From Phycisphaeraceae bacterium (GTDB taxonomy: Bacteria; Planctomycetota; Phycisphaerae; Phycisphaerales; UBA1924): a stretch of 64,000 bases of DNA. The stretch covers positions 496,001 to 560,000 of the forward strand of contig JACKHE010000002.1 in NCBI GenBank assembly GCA_020639135.1, given 5' to 3'. Below are positions 37,252 to 45,838 of this stretch, one piece after another. Below the pieces are notes generated by a model. That model saw nothing but the letters and a program-made list of their open reading frames with translations, was not told where the DNA came from and made no database searches. A program made the translations under genes and the position numbers. Numbering within the stretch: the stretch's first letter is position 1; each line of letters begins with the position of its first letter.

Positions 37252-38469
37252 ATGCGTTTTTCTGAACTGGCACAGCGCGCCCGCACGTTCACCGCGATGA
37301 CGGCGATCGCGAGCATCGCCTCCGTTGGGCTTCTGGCCTCCGGGTGTGATGAATCCTCGCCCTCTGCGAGCATCGCTGATGCCTCCAAGGCGCCGGCCAC
37401 CACGAACAACGTCAACCCGGCTGAAGAGAACTCCACCGAAGTCAAGACGCCGCCGGCCGAGCCCGCCGAGACGCCTGAGATCCAGGAGCCGACCGTCCCC
37501 GACAACACCGAGGGGCCGCGCATCGTCTTCGAGCAGACCTTCCACGACTTCGGCGTCATCTCCGACACGCTGCCCGTCTCCTTCGACTTCGTTTTCCACA
37601 ACGAGGGCAGCGAGCTGCTCAAGATCGGCGACGTCAAGGCCAGCTGCGGCTGCACCGCCGCGGCGCCGACGAAGAACGAATACCTCCCCGGCGAGGAGGG
37701 CTCGATCCACGTGACCTTCAAGCCCAAGGGCCGGACGGGTCACCAGGCCAAGAGCATCCGCGTCGAGTCCAACGACCCGGTCAACCGCGTCACGAACCTG
37801 CGGATCTCCTCGGACATCTTCGCGGCGGTCAACGTCGAGCCCAAGGTCTTCCGCTTCGACCAGGTCGAGGCGGGCCACGCCAAGACCATCACCGGAGAGG
37901 TCCGGATGCGCGGCGAGGGCGAGGTGACGGACGCCGAGGTGGACGGCCCCTACGCGAGCGTCAAGGTCCTCGGCAGCGAGCCGATTGAGGTCTCCGGCGA
38001 GCCGGCGACGCTGACGAAGCTGGAGATCACGGTCGGCGAGGATGCGCCGCTGGGCTGGATGGACCGCAACGTCACCATCCGCACGAGCAACCCCGAGGTC
38101 CCGGCGGTCAACGCGCCGCTCTGGGCAAATGTGATGGGGCCGATCGAGATCCAGCCGGCGAAGCTGCCGCTGGGCGTGGTCCGCGCCGAGGTCCCCTTCC
38201 GGCGTGAGCTCCGCCTGGTCAGCCGCGACGGGACCCTGTTCAAGCTCAAGGACTGGAAGATCGACTGCGACGCCGAGGGCCTGCAGATGCAGATCGAGGC
38301 CGCGGGCGACGAGCCCGAGGAGGGCGTCGCCATCCTCCGCCTGATCGTCACCGGCACCGGCCCCGCGCAGATCGGCAAGCTCGAGGGCAACATCGTCCTG
38401 ACAACCACCATGGACCCCGACCGCCAGATCAACGTGCCCTTCCACTGCGTGGTCAGGCCGGCGAAGTAA
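37252..38469 (+). CDS. DUF1573 lipoprotein with intact Cys-Gly-Cys motif
   Basis: The 405-aa product has a lipoprotein signal ending LLASGC (Cys-32), a low-complexity Pro/Glu/Thr linker (about 45-85), and a DUF1573 domain at about 88-200: IVFEQTFHDFGVIS..FDFVFHNEGSELLKIGDVKASCGCTAA, with the family's C-G-C at 132-134. A second and third Ig-like segment follow. DUF1573 proteins are secreted beta-sandwiches, and this family often marks surface or redox clusters in Bacteroidota and Planctomycetota; the biochemical role is unproven. It is first in a four-gene cluster (DUF1573, DUF1573, rhodanese, MauE/DoxX). A longer frame from 37087 lacks support. Confidence 0.82.
   Translation: MRFSELAQRARTFTAMTAIASIASVGLLASGCDESSPSASIADASKAPATTNNVNPAEENSTEVKTPPAEPAETPEIQEPTVPDNTEGPRIVFEQTFHDFGVISDTLPVSFDFVFHNEGSELLKIGDVKASCGCTAAAPTKNEYLPGEEGSIHVTFKPKGRTGHQAKSIRVESNDPVNRVTNLRISSDIFAAVNVEPKVFRFDQVEAGHAKTITGEVRMRGEGEVTDAEVDGPYASVKVLGSEPIEVSGEPATLTKLEITVGEDAPLGWMDRNVTIRTSNPEVPAVNAPLWANVMGPIEIQPAKLPLGVVRAEVPFRRELRLVSRDGTLFKLKDWKIDCDAEGLQMQIEAAGDEPEEGVAILRLIVTGTGPAQIGKLEGNIVLTTTMDPDRQINVPFHCVVRPAK
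37813..38114 (+). repeat. Near-identical core block shared by the two DUF1573 genes (copy 1)
   Basis: Bases 37813-37871 equal 38938-38996 (59 nt without mismatch) and 38053-38114 equal 39181-39242 (62 nt without mismatch). The flanking coding regions of the two genes are far more diverged. This points to sequence exchange confined to the core. Confidence 0.8.
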
Positions 38470-38499
38470 TCGACAGCCTCCGCATTCCACGGAGCGCCC

Positions 38500-39597
38500 A
38501 TGATCCGCATTCACCGATTGACCGCGATTGTCCCTGCGACAATCGCGGTTGTCTGCGCTGTCTCCGTGGCGATCCCGGCGTTTGGGCAGGTGGTGAGAAC
38601 ACCACCGACCAACTCCACCGGAGTGCGGGAACTGAGATCAGGCCCCAGGATTGAGTTCGATGAGACCACCCACGACTTCGGCATCGTGGATGATCTCAAG
38701 ATTCTCAGGCACGAGTTCGTGTTCTGGAACCGAGGCGATGCGGAACTGATCATCGATGACGTCAGAGCTTCTGGAACGGGTTCATACGCGTTCGATCCGA
38801 TCCATGTGGCGCCTGGGGAACGGGGAGTGATCCACGCGACCCTCCAGCCCAGAGGCCGGACGGGTCACCAGGCGAAAAGCATCCGCGTTGCAAGCAATGA
38901 TTCAACGAATCTTGTAGTCAACCTTCGCGTCTCAGCCGACATCTTCGCGGCGGTCAACGTCGAGCCCAAGGTCTTCCGCTTCGACCAGGTCGAGGCCGGC
39001 CACGCCAAGACCATCTCCGGCGAGGTCCGGATGCGCGGCGAGGACAACAAGGTCACCGACGTCGAGGTCGACGGCCCCTACGCCAGCGCCAAGATCCTGG
39101 GCACGGAGACCATCGAGGTGGCCGGCGTCGCTGCGACGCTGACGAAGCTCGAGATCACCGTCCACGAGGACGCGCCGCTTGGCTGGATGGACCGCAACGT
39201 CACCATCCGCACGAGCAACCCCGAGGTCCCGGCGGTCAACGCCCCGCTCTGGGCGAACGTGATTGACAAAATCGAGGTTCAACCGCCCAAACTGCCCTTG
39301 GGCGTCGTGCGCAGTGGAAAACCGTTCCAGAGAGAACTCCGGTTGGTGAGCAAGACGGGCGAGCCATTCGAGTTGATCCGCTGGGAGTGCGACGCCAACA
39401 TGGAGGGCCTCGACCTGCAACTCAAGCCCCGTTCGGCGCTATCCGATGACGCCAGTGGCGCCATGGTGATCGCCGTCTCGGGGATCGGCCCGGAGGCGAC
39501 CGGGAAGCTCGAAGGCAAGATCGTCCTGACCACCAGCCTCGACGACAACGTCAGGATCAACGTGCCGTTCCATTGTGTCGTACATCCCCCCAAATAA
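38500..39597 (+). CDS. DUF1573 paralogue lacking the Cys-Gly-Cys motif
   Basis: This 365-aa secreted protein (signal to about AFG-29) is a tandem paralogue of the preceding gene, 30 bp away. The DUF1573 start IEFDETTHDFGIVDD.LRHEFVFWNRGDAELIIDDVRASG is clear, but the position of Cys-Gly-Cys reads GTGSYAF, so the conserved cysteines are gone. The core (about residues 147-247) is almost identical to copy 1, while the N- and C-terminal parts are diverged and use more A/T-ending codons. Loss of the cysteines suggests a structural or binding role in place of the redox or metal role, if copy 1 has one. Confidence 0.82.
   Translation: MIRIHRLTAIVPATIAVVCAVSVAIPAFGQVVRTPPTNSTGVRELRSGPRIEFDETTHDFGIVDDLKILRHEFVFWNRGDAELIIDDVRASGTGSYAFDPIHVAPGERGVIHATLQPRGRTGHQAKSIRVASNDSTNLVVNLRVSADIFAAVNVEPKVFRFDQVEAGHAKTISGEVRMRGEDNKVTDVEVDGPYASAKILGTETIEVAGVAATLTKLEITVHEDAPLGWMDRNVTIRTSNPEVPAVNAPLWANVIDKIEVQPPKLPLGVVRSGKPFQRELRLVSKTGEPFELIRWECDANMEGLDLQLKPRSALSDDASGAMVIAVSGIGPEATGKLEGKIVLTTSLDDNVRINVPFHCVVHPPK
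38938..39242 (+). repeat. Near-identical core block shared by the two DUF1573 genes (copy 2)
   Basis: Partner of the block at 37813-38114, with two exact runs of 59 and 62 nt. The block is GC-rich whereas the flanks of this gene are noticeably richer in A and T. Confidence 0.8.
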
Positions 39598-39608
39598 GGG
39601 ATTCATGC

Positions 39609-40082
39609 ATGAAAACCCTCCTCGGCATCCTCATCATCGCGCTGCTCGGCCAGGCCGCCGGCGCGATCGACTCCTCGATGCGGGAGATCCGCTTCACCGC
39701 GGCCCCGAGCGGCGATGAACCAGGTACCGATGCGTCGGCGGTGGGATACCACCTTGATGTCGCGCAGGCGAAGGCGCTCTACGAGGCCGGCGACACGGTC
39801 TTCGCGGACGCCAGACCGCTGGAGCACTACGAGGAAGGCCACATCGCCGGCGCCGAACACCTGGACCCGGACGCCTTTCTGGAAGCCGAGCCCCCGGACT
39901 TTGTGTTCATCTATCCACCCGAGCAGCGGATCGTGATCTACTGCCCCGGTGGCGAGTGCGAAGCCTCCGAACTGGTCGCTGTCAGGCTCAAGGGCTTCGG
40001 CTTCACCAACCTGCACATCCTCGTGCCCGGCTACCCGGGCTGGGTCGCGGCGGGGCTGCCCACCGAGGAGGGCGCGCCGTGA
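39609..40082 (+). CDS. Exported rhodanese-like protein with a two-cysteine active loop
   Basis: The 157-aa product has a signal peptide (MKTLLGILIIALLGQAAGA) and a rhodanese domain (AKALYEAGDTVFADARPLEHYEEGHIAGAEHL). The active loop is YCPGGECEAS: Cys-112 is present but the usual Arg that closes the CX4R loop is replaced by Cys-117. A two-cysteine CPGGEC loop could form a disulfide. It follows the DUF1573 pair by 11 bp and overlaps the MauE/DoxX gene by 4 bp (GTGA). The start ATG 39609 gives the cleanest signal peptide. Confidence 0.82.
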   Translation: MKTLLGILIIALLGQAAGAIDSSMREIRFTAAPSGDEPGTDASAVGYHLDVAQAKALYEAGDTVFADARPLEHYEEGHIAGAEHLDPDAFLEAEPPDFVFIYPPEQRIVIYCPGGECEASELVAVRLKGFGFTNLHILVPGYPGWVAAGLPTEEGAP

Positions 40083-40603
40083 GCACGACAACGCCCATCG
40101 CCTGCGCCGACGACGGGACCGCGTGCCCCCCGTGCGTCATCGTCAAGAGCATCGCGACCCTGGCGCGGTACGCGCTGGGCGCGCTCTTCATTTTCAGTGG
40201 CGCCGTCAAGCTCCAGGACCCGCAGGCCTTCGCCTTCGCGATCAAGGGCTTCAAGATCATCACCAACGAGGCGCTGATGACGCAGGCGACCTTCGCCGTC
40301 CCGTGGACCGAGGTGCTCATCGGCGTCCTGCTCGTGCTCGGACTCTTCACCCGGGCCGCGGCCGGCGCCCTGCTGATCATGCTCGCGGGCTTCACCGCCG
40401 CGGTGGTCTCCGTGCTCGCGCGGGACATCGACACCGAGTGCGGCTGCTTCGGCAGGTTCCTGGGCTCGAAGATCGATCAGTCCACGATCATCCGCAACGC
40501 GATGCTGCTGATCTTCACCTTCGCCGTGTTCTACAACAGGGGCGGGTGGCTGACGCTCGACTCGTGGCGCCAGCGGAAGGCGGGCGCCGCTCAGGCGCCG
40601 TGA
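40079..40603 (+). CDS. MauE/DoxX-family membrane protein with CPPC and CGC cysteines
   Basis: This 174-aa protein starts at GTG 40079, coupled to the rhodanese stop and preceded by GAGGAGGG. It has about four membrane spans. The N-terminus carries CADDGTACPPC (a CPPC pair at 16-19) and a later loop ECGCFGRFLG, both typical of the MauE branch of the DoxX superfamily. MauE helps form disulfides in methylamine dehydrogenase, so a role in thiol or quinone-linked redox of exported proteins is plausible. The cysteine-rich exported partners upstream fit. Its 3' end overlaps the convergent LOG gene by 13 bp. Confidence 0.85.
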   Translation: MSTTTPIACADDGTACPPCVIVKSIATLARYALGALFIFSGAVKLQDPQAFAFAIKGFKIITNEALMTQATFAVPWTEVLIGVLLVLGLFTRAAAGALLIMLAGFTAAVVSVLARDIDTECGCFGRFLGSKIDQSTIIRNAMLLIFTFAVFYNRGGWLTLDSWRQRKAGAAQAP

Positions 40604-41406
40604 TTCCCGCGGAACCCGTTGAGTCCCTTTTCGAAGAGCAGCTTCCATCGCGGGATCCGCACGCCGCGCTTGAGTCCGAACTTGTCCCGCGCCTCCTCGA
40701 CGATCCAGCCGATGGCCTCCTCGGGATCGTCGGTGACGTGGACGAGCTCGAGATCGACGGGCGCGATGGTCTGCAGCGGGATCAGCGTGTCGTTGATGAA
40801 TGACAGGACCGGCGCCCAGTAGTCCCTGCCGACCAGGATCACCGGGAACCGTCGGATGACGCCGGTCTGGATGAGCGTGAGCGTCTCGAAGACCTCGTCG
40901 AGCGTGCCGAACCCGCCCGGCATAACGACGAAGGCGTAGGAATACTTCGTCAGCATCACTTTCCGCACGAAGAAGTGCTTGAAGGTGACGAAGCGGTCGA
41001 GGTAGGGGTTCTCCTTCTGCTCGACGGGGAGGATGATGTTGCAGCCCACGCTGGGGCCCCCGGCGTCGCGGGCGCCGCGGTTGGCGGCCTCCATGATCCC
41101 GGGGCCGCCGCCGGTCATCACGGTGAACCCGGCGCGGGAGATGAGCGCGCCCATCCTGCGCGCCGTCTTGTAGTGCGGGTGGTCCTCGCCGAACCGGGCC
41201 GAGCCGAAGACGGTGACACAGGGCCCGATGAAGTGCAGCGCGCGGAGCCCCTTGAGGAACTCGAACCCGATCTGGACGATCCCCCAGAGCTCCGAGAGCC
41301 GGCTCGCCGGGCCGCGGAGGAACCGCTCGTCCTGCGCGGAGCCGAGCTGCTTGCTCCAGACATCGGGCTGAGCTTCGGTCGCTTGTGGTGGGATCGGCTC
41401 GGTCAT
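40591..41406 (-). CDS. LOG-family (TIGR00730) nucleotide hydrolase
   Basis: The 271-aa Rossmann-fold protein contains the family motif PGGFGTLDE near residue 165, preceded by FGSARFGEDHPHY and MTGGGPGIMEAANRGA. LOG proteins release cytokinin bases or hydrolyse AMP and other nucleotides, often misannotated as lysine decarboxylases. The N-terminal 55 residues are variable. Its last 13 bp overlap the 3' end of the MauE gene, which reads in the opposite direction. The specific substrate is unknown. Confidence 0.88.
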   Translation of the reverse strand: MTEPIPPQATEAQPDVWSKQLGSAQDERFLRGPASRLSELWGIVQIGFEFLKGLRALHFIGPCVTVFGSARFGEDHPHYKTARRMGALISRAGFTVMTGGGPGIMEAANRGARDAGGPSVGCNIILPVEQKENPYLDRFVTFKHFFVRKVMLTKYSYAFVVMPGGFGTLDEVFETLTLIQTGVIRRFPVILVGRDYWAPVLSFINDTLIPLQTIAPVDLELVHVTDDPEEAIGWIVEEARDKFGLKRGVRIPRWKLLFEKGLNGFRGNHGA

Positions 41407-41422
41407 CGGCGTCGGCGCCAGG

Positions 41423-42841
41423 TCAGTGCGCCACCTGCTTGCCCAGCATCGGGGCGATCGTCGCGAGCATCTCGTCGAGCTTCCCCTGTGATTTCGCCTC
41501 GAGGTTCAGCCGCAGCAGCGGCTCGGTGTTGCTCTTGCGGACGTTGCACCACCACCCCTGGCTGTCGAAGCAGTCCACGGTGATCCCGTCGAGCTCGCCG
41601 ATCTCGCCCTGGTCGATGTAGCGATCGACGAGCTCCTCCAGCGCGGCGTCCTTGTCCTCGACCTCGAAGTTGATCTCGCCGGACTGCGGGTAGCGGGCGA
41701 TCGGCGCGATGCATGCGCTCATGGTCTTGCCCGATTCGGCCAGCGCCGTCAGCACACAGGCCATCGCGATCGCGCCCGAGTCGGCGTTGAAGTTGTCCCG
41801 GAAGTAGAAGTGCCCCGACAGCTCGCCGCCGAAGACCGCGCCCTGCCGGGCCATCTCCGCCTTCATGAAGACGTGCCCAACCCGGCTCTTGACGGGCCTG
41901 CCGCCGGACCCGGTGATCTCCTCCTCGAGCGCCTTGCTGGATCTCAGGTCGTAGATGATCGGCGAGCCCGGGTTGCCCCTGAGGAACCACGCCGCGAGCC
42001 ACGCGGTGAGGTGATCGCAGCCGACGATCCCGCCCTTCTCGTCAACAATCATGCACCGGTCGGCGTCGCCGTCGAAGCACACGCCCAGGTCCGCCTTGGT
42101 TTCGACGACCTTCGCCTGGAGATCCGCGAGATTCGCGGCGACGAGCGGATTCGGCTCGTGGACGAACTCGTTCTTCGTGTTCTCGAAATACAGCTCGACG
42201 ATCTCCAGCCCCTCGATGTCGGCCCCCTTGGAGCCGAAGACCCTCGGGACCATCGTCCCCGCCATCGCGTTGGAGGCATCGACAACGATCTTGAGCTTCT
42301 TCCCGCCCAGGTTCAGGAACGAACGCACGTGCTGGACGTACGCGTCCCAGAGATCGCGCTGCTCGATGCGCCCGCGCGCCCCGGGCTCGGCCTTGTGCTT
42401 GCGCGGGTCGGCCATCGCGGCGAACTTGCGGATCTCGTTGAGCCCAGTCCCGGCGCCGACCGGCTTGGCCTTCCGCTTGGAGATCTTGAATCCGTTGTAC
42501 TGGGGCGGGTTGTGCGAGGCCGTCACCATGACCCCGCCAGCGCAGTCGAGGTAGTTGATCGCGAAGTACACGAACGGCGTGTCCACCATCCCGACGTCGA
42601 TGACGCTGCCGCCCTGATCGGCGATGCCCTCCTGCAGCTCCTTCGAAAGCTTGGGGCTGGAGATGCGCATGTCCCGGCCGACGACGAGCCGCTGCATCAT
42701 GGGGGTGGTGTGCCCCTCGGCCTCCGCCTCGGCGAGCAGGTGCCGCGACGCGCCGTAGCCGATCTGCCACGCCATACGGTCGTTGAGCGGATCGGGGTAC
42801 ACCCCGCGGATGTCGTAAGCCTTGAAGACGTTCCCAAGCAT
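41423..42841 (-). CDS. Phosphomannomutase/phosphoglucomutase
   Basis: This 472-aa alpha-D-phosphohexomutase has the full set of active-site motifs: the phosphoserine loop VMVTASHNPPQYNG near 110, metal-binding DGDADR near 258, sugar-binding GELSGHFYF near 338 and phosphate-binding RKSNTEPLLR near 446. It interconverts mannose-6-phosphate and mannose-1-phosphate, and often the glucose pair, feeding GDP-mannose and polysaccharide synthesis. AAAGGA lies before the ATG. It is 17 bp from the LOG gene downstream, possibly cotranscribed. Confidence 0.94.
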   Translation of the reverse strand: MLGNVFKAYDIRGVYPDPLNDRMAWQIGYGASRHLLAEAEAEGHTTPMMQRLVVGRDMRISSPKLSKELQEGIADQGGSVIDVGMVDTPFVYFAINYLDCAGGVMVTASHNPPQYNGFKISKRKAKPVGAGTGLNEIRKFAAMADPRKHKAEPGARGRIEQRDLWDAYVQHVRSFLNLGGKKLKIVVDASNAMAGTMVPRVFGSKGADIEGLEIVELYFENTKNEFVHEPNPLVAANLADLQAKVVETKADLGVCFDGDADRCMIVDEKGGIVGCDHLTAWLAAWFLRGNPGSPIIYDLRSSKALEEEITGSGGRPVKSRVGHVFMKAEMARQGAVFGGELSGHFYFRDNFNADSGAIAMACVLTALAESGKTMSACIAPIARYPQSGEINFEVEDKDAALEELVDRYIDQGEIGELDGITVDCFDSQGWWCNVRKSNTEPLLRLNLEAKSQGKLDEMLATIAPMLGKQVAH

Positions 42842-42980
42842 CGAGATCGGCGTCCTTTGCTCTGGATTGAATCCGCCCCGCAGCGACGCGGCAGCGGCGG
42901 GTGATCGGATGATGTTGCTCTCCCGAGGTATCGGCGAGGCGGGGGCAGACGCGTCACCATACCGGGCTGTTCCCGGCTCG

Positions 42981-45032
42981 TCAGGGCGCCTCCGGGATCT
43001 CCCGGGTCCCCTCGACGACGACCGGCGTCCCCTCTGGGATCGCCCGCAGGAAGGACTTGCCGTACCCCTTGGTCGTGATCCGGGAGTCCAGCACCACCAC
43101 CCGCCCCTCGTCGGCGGCGCTGCGGATCAGCCGGCCGAAGCCCTGCCGGAACCTAATGATCGCCCGGGGCAGCGAGTCGTCCCGGAACGGGTCCTGCCCC
43201 CTCGACTGGAGCAGCTCGTGCCGGGCCTCGGTGATGGGCTTGTCCGGGGGCTCGAAGGGGAGCCTCGTGATGATCACGTTGCGCAGCGCCTCGCCCTTGA
43301 CGTCCACGCCCTGCCAGAAGCTCGCGGTCCCGAAGAGGGCGGCGTGGCCGTCCTCGCGGAACCGGCTCAGCAGCGCCGATCTTGCCCCGTCCTGCCCCTG
43401 CACGAGCGTGGTGATCCCGGAGCGGCGCAGGTCATCCCGCGTCCGGCTGACGATCGCCTGCATGACGCTGTAGCTCGTGCACAGCACAAAGGCGCCGCCG
43501 CGCGTCGCGAGGATGTGCCGGAGCACGCGCTGCGCCAGCTCGTCGGTATAGCGGGCTGAACGCGGGTCCGGCATCGTCGGATCCACGTACAGCGTCGCCT
43601 GCTCGGCGTAGCGGAATGGGCTGCCCAGGGTCAGGGTTTCGACACCCTCGCCCTCCAGATCGATCCCGAGGCGCTGCGCGAGGTGGCGGAAGGCGCCGGC
43701 GTCATCGCCGGCGCCGGACCCGGTGGTCATCGTCGCCGAGGTCAGGATGATGGATTTCTCGCTGTGAAAGAGCTTCTCCCGGAGCAAGTCGCCGACTTCC
43801 ACGGGCGAGCACGCAAATGTCACACTGACCGTGGCGCCGCCGCGCGATCGTTCCCGGCGCTGGAGCTCGATCCAGTAGACGCACCCCGGGACCTGCTGTT
43901 CGGTCAGCGCCTGCGCCTCGGCAGCGATCGCCACGGCGCGCTCGGCGTAGCCCGAGAGCTCGTACCGGTCCTCCTCGCGGATCACCCTCGACCCCAGCCG
44001 CTTGAGCGCCACGCCCAGCGCCGTGAACACCTCGGTCACCGGGTTCTCGGCAACATCCGGTTCGCCAACCCGCACCGACTGCGCGATCCCGCCGCGCTGC
44101 GCCGCGTAGTCGGCCAGGTCGCCGAAGAACTTCCGCGCGGCGTCCATGGCGACGAGCACGCCCCGGACGGCGCCGGCGAGCGTCTCCTGGGCGTCGTCCT
44201 CGACCGCCAGATTGGCGAGGAACCCCGCGCCGGTGCGCTCATGATGGAGCTGCCCCAGCAGCCGCAGGACCCGGCTCTCGGCGAGCGAAACACCGAAGTG
44301 CTCCGTCGCGACGTCCTCGACGCCGTGCGCCTCGTCGAGGATGACGTGGTCGTAGTGCGGCAGGAACCCGACGCCGCGCGCGCGCAGCGCCAGGTCGCTG
44401 AAGAAGAGCGCGTGGTTGCAGATGAGCAGGTCGCCGTGCTCCATGCGCCGGCGGGCGCCCTGGAAGAAGCACCTGTCGTAGTTCGGGCAGCGGCGCCCCA
44501 TGCAGTTGCCCGAATCGGACCGGACGTGGTCCCACACCGCCGGGCGGTCGAGCTGCGGCAGCGTCGCCAGCGAGCCGTCCTGCGTCTGGTACGCCCAGTC
44601 CTCGATCGTGTGCAGGCTCGCCCGGCTCGGGCCGTCTGCCAGCAGCCGCTCCTGCCGCTTGGAGGCGAGCGTCAGACGCCGGATCGACAGGTAGTTGCCC
44701 CGGCCCTTGACCAGCACGGCGGAGAACTCGTCCGGCATCGCCGCGCGGAGCAGCGGGATGTCCTTGTCCAGGAGCTGCTCCTGCAGCGCGATGGTGTTGG
44801 TCGCGATGACAATCTTCTCGCGGGTCTCCGAGGCGCGGCGGATCGCGGGGATGAGATACGCGAAGGACTTGCCGACGCCGGTGCCCGCCTCGACGAGCAG
44901 CGTGCCTTTCTCGCGGATTGTGCGCTCGACGGCGTCCACCATCGCCGCCTGCTCGGGGCGCCGCTCGTACCCCTCGCCGAGCCGCCGCGCGATCGGGCCG
45001 TCGAGATCGAGCAGGCCGCTGAGGACGCTCAC
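42981..45032 (-). CDS. dinG: DinG-family Fe-S DNA helicase
   Basis: The 683-aa superfamily 2 helicase (XPD/DinG group) has Walker A EAGTGVGKSF near residue 48-57, four cysteines for a Fe-S cluster in SGNCMGRRCPNYDRCFFQGARR near 176-190, the DEAH box VILDEAHG near 235, motif III-like ILTSATM, and C-terminal motifs GTASFWQGVDVKG and RFRQGFGRLIRS. DinG unwinds 5'-overhang, D-loop and R-loop substrates during repair. The GTG start overlaps the rsmG stop by 4 bp, so the two are coupled. Confidence 0.93.
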   Translation of the reverse strand: MSVLSGLLDLDGPIARRLGEGYERRPEQAAMVDAVERTIREKGTLLVEAGTGVGKSFAYLIPAIRRASETREKIVIATNTIALQEQLLDKDIPLLRAAMPDEFSAVLVKGRGNYLSIRRLTLASKRQERLLADGPSRASLHTIEDWAYQTQDGSLATLPQLDRPAVWDHVRSDSGNCMGRRCPNYDRCFFQGARRRMEHGDLLICNHALFFSDLALRARGVGFLPHYDHVILDEAHGVEDVATEHFGVSLAESRVLRLLGQLHHERTGAGFLANLAVEDDAQETLAGAVRGVLVAMDAARKFFGDLADYAAQRGGIAQSVRVGEPDVAENPVTEVFTALGVALKRLGSRVIREEDRYELSGYAERAVAIAAEAQALTEQQVPGCVYWIELQRRERSRGGATVSVTFACSPVEVGDLLREKLFHSEKSIILTSATMTTGSGAGDDAGAFRHLAQRLGIDLEGEGVETLTLGSPFRYAEQATLYVDPTMPDPRSARYTDELAQRVLRHILATRGGAFVLCTSYSVMQAIVSRTRDDLRRSGITTLVQGQDGARSALLSRFREDGHAALFGTASFWQGVDVKGEALRNVIITRLPFEPPDKPITEARHELLQSRGQDPFRDDSLPRAIIRFRQGFGRLIRSAADEGRVVVLDSRITTKGYGKSFLRAIPEGTPVVVEGTREIPEAP

Positions 45033-45796
45033 CGCGGTTGCTCCGATTCCAGCCCCAGCGGCGCCCGCTTCGGCTCGCCAGGGCGACGGGGATATTTCCT
45101 CGGCGTCTGACGCCGCTTCTCAAGCACGACGATCCGCCCGGTCGGGGTCGGCTGCGTGCCGATGTGTGTCGCGCAGAGCATGTGCAACGCCTGCTTCGCC
45201 TCGGCCAGCTCCTCGTCCGCCTTCTCGCCCTTGATCAGCGCCACCAGCCCCCCCACCGTCGCCAGCGGGATCGTCAGCTCCGACGCCACGGCGATCCGCC
45301 CCAACGCCCTGGCGGTGACCAGGTCGAACCGGCCCCGCAGATCGCCGCCGTGCGCGGCGAGCGTCTCGACCCGATCGCCGCGGACTTCGCAGTTGGCCAG
45401 CCCTAGGGCCGCGATCGTCTCACGGAGGAACTCCGCCTTCTTGCCCGTCGCCTCGATCAGCGTGAATCGCAGCCGGGGCTCGACGATCGCCAGCGGGATC
45501 GCCGGCGCACCGCCCCCGGAGCCGACGTCCGCCACGAGAGCGCCGTCGGGAAGCTCTGCCGCGATCGGCAGCAGCGTGAGCGCGTCGAGGACGTGCCGGA
45601 TCCAGCACTCGGCGGGGTCCTTGATCGCGGTCAGGTTGGTGACCTTGTTGCGCTCCAGCAGCAGCGCCAGGTAGAGCCCCAGCCGCTCCAGATCGCCCGG
45701 ATCGAAGGCGATGCCCAGCGCATCGGCGGCGTCGAGGAACGCCCCGGTGGGCTCCAGGGGGGTGATCGTGCGGTTTGCGTCGTTGGGGGCGCCCAT
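45029..45796 (-). CDS. rsmG: 16S rRNA (guanine-N7) methyltransferase RsmG
   Basis: This 255-aa AdoMet-dependent methyltransferase modifies G527 (E. coli numbering) of 16S rRNA. Core motifs: NLTAIKDPAECWIRHVLDAL, the AdoMet loop VADVGSGGGAPAIPLAI, FTLIEATGKKAEFLRET and DLVTARALGRIAV. Start ATG 45796 is preferred over the longer frame at 45820 because a TACTGT hexamer lies 8 nt upstream. The extended, basic C-terminus (KYPRRPGEPKRAPLGLESEQ) is longer than in E. coli RsmG (207 aa). It leads a two-gene operon with dinG. Confidence 0.93.
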   Translation of the reverse strand: MGAPNDANRTITPLEPTGAFLDAADALGIAFDPGDLERLGLYLALLLERNKVTNLTAIKDPAECWIRHVLDALTLLPIAAELPDGALVADVGSGGGAPAIPLAIVEPRLRFTLIEATGKKAEFLRETIAALGLANCEVRGDRVETLAAHGGDLRGRFDLVTARALGRIAVASELTIPLATVGGLVALIKGEKADEELAEAKQALHMLCATHIGTQPTPTGRIVVLEKRRQTPRKYPRRPGEPKRAPLGLESEQPR

Positions 45797-45804
45797 GAGC
45801 CGAT

Positions 45805-45810
45805 ACAGTA
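45805..45810 (-). promoter_or_regulatory. Candidate leaderless promoter (TACTGT) for rsmG
   Basis: On the minus strand GGCTACTGT ends 8 nt before the ATG at 45796. It shares the GGCTA core with proS and ffh, and no ribosome-binding site precedes this start. Confidence 0.5.
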
Positions 45811-45838
45811 GCCGACCCACTGCTTACGGGATTGAACC

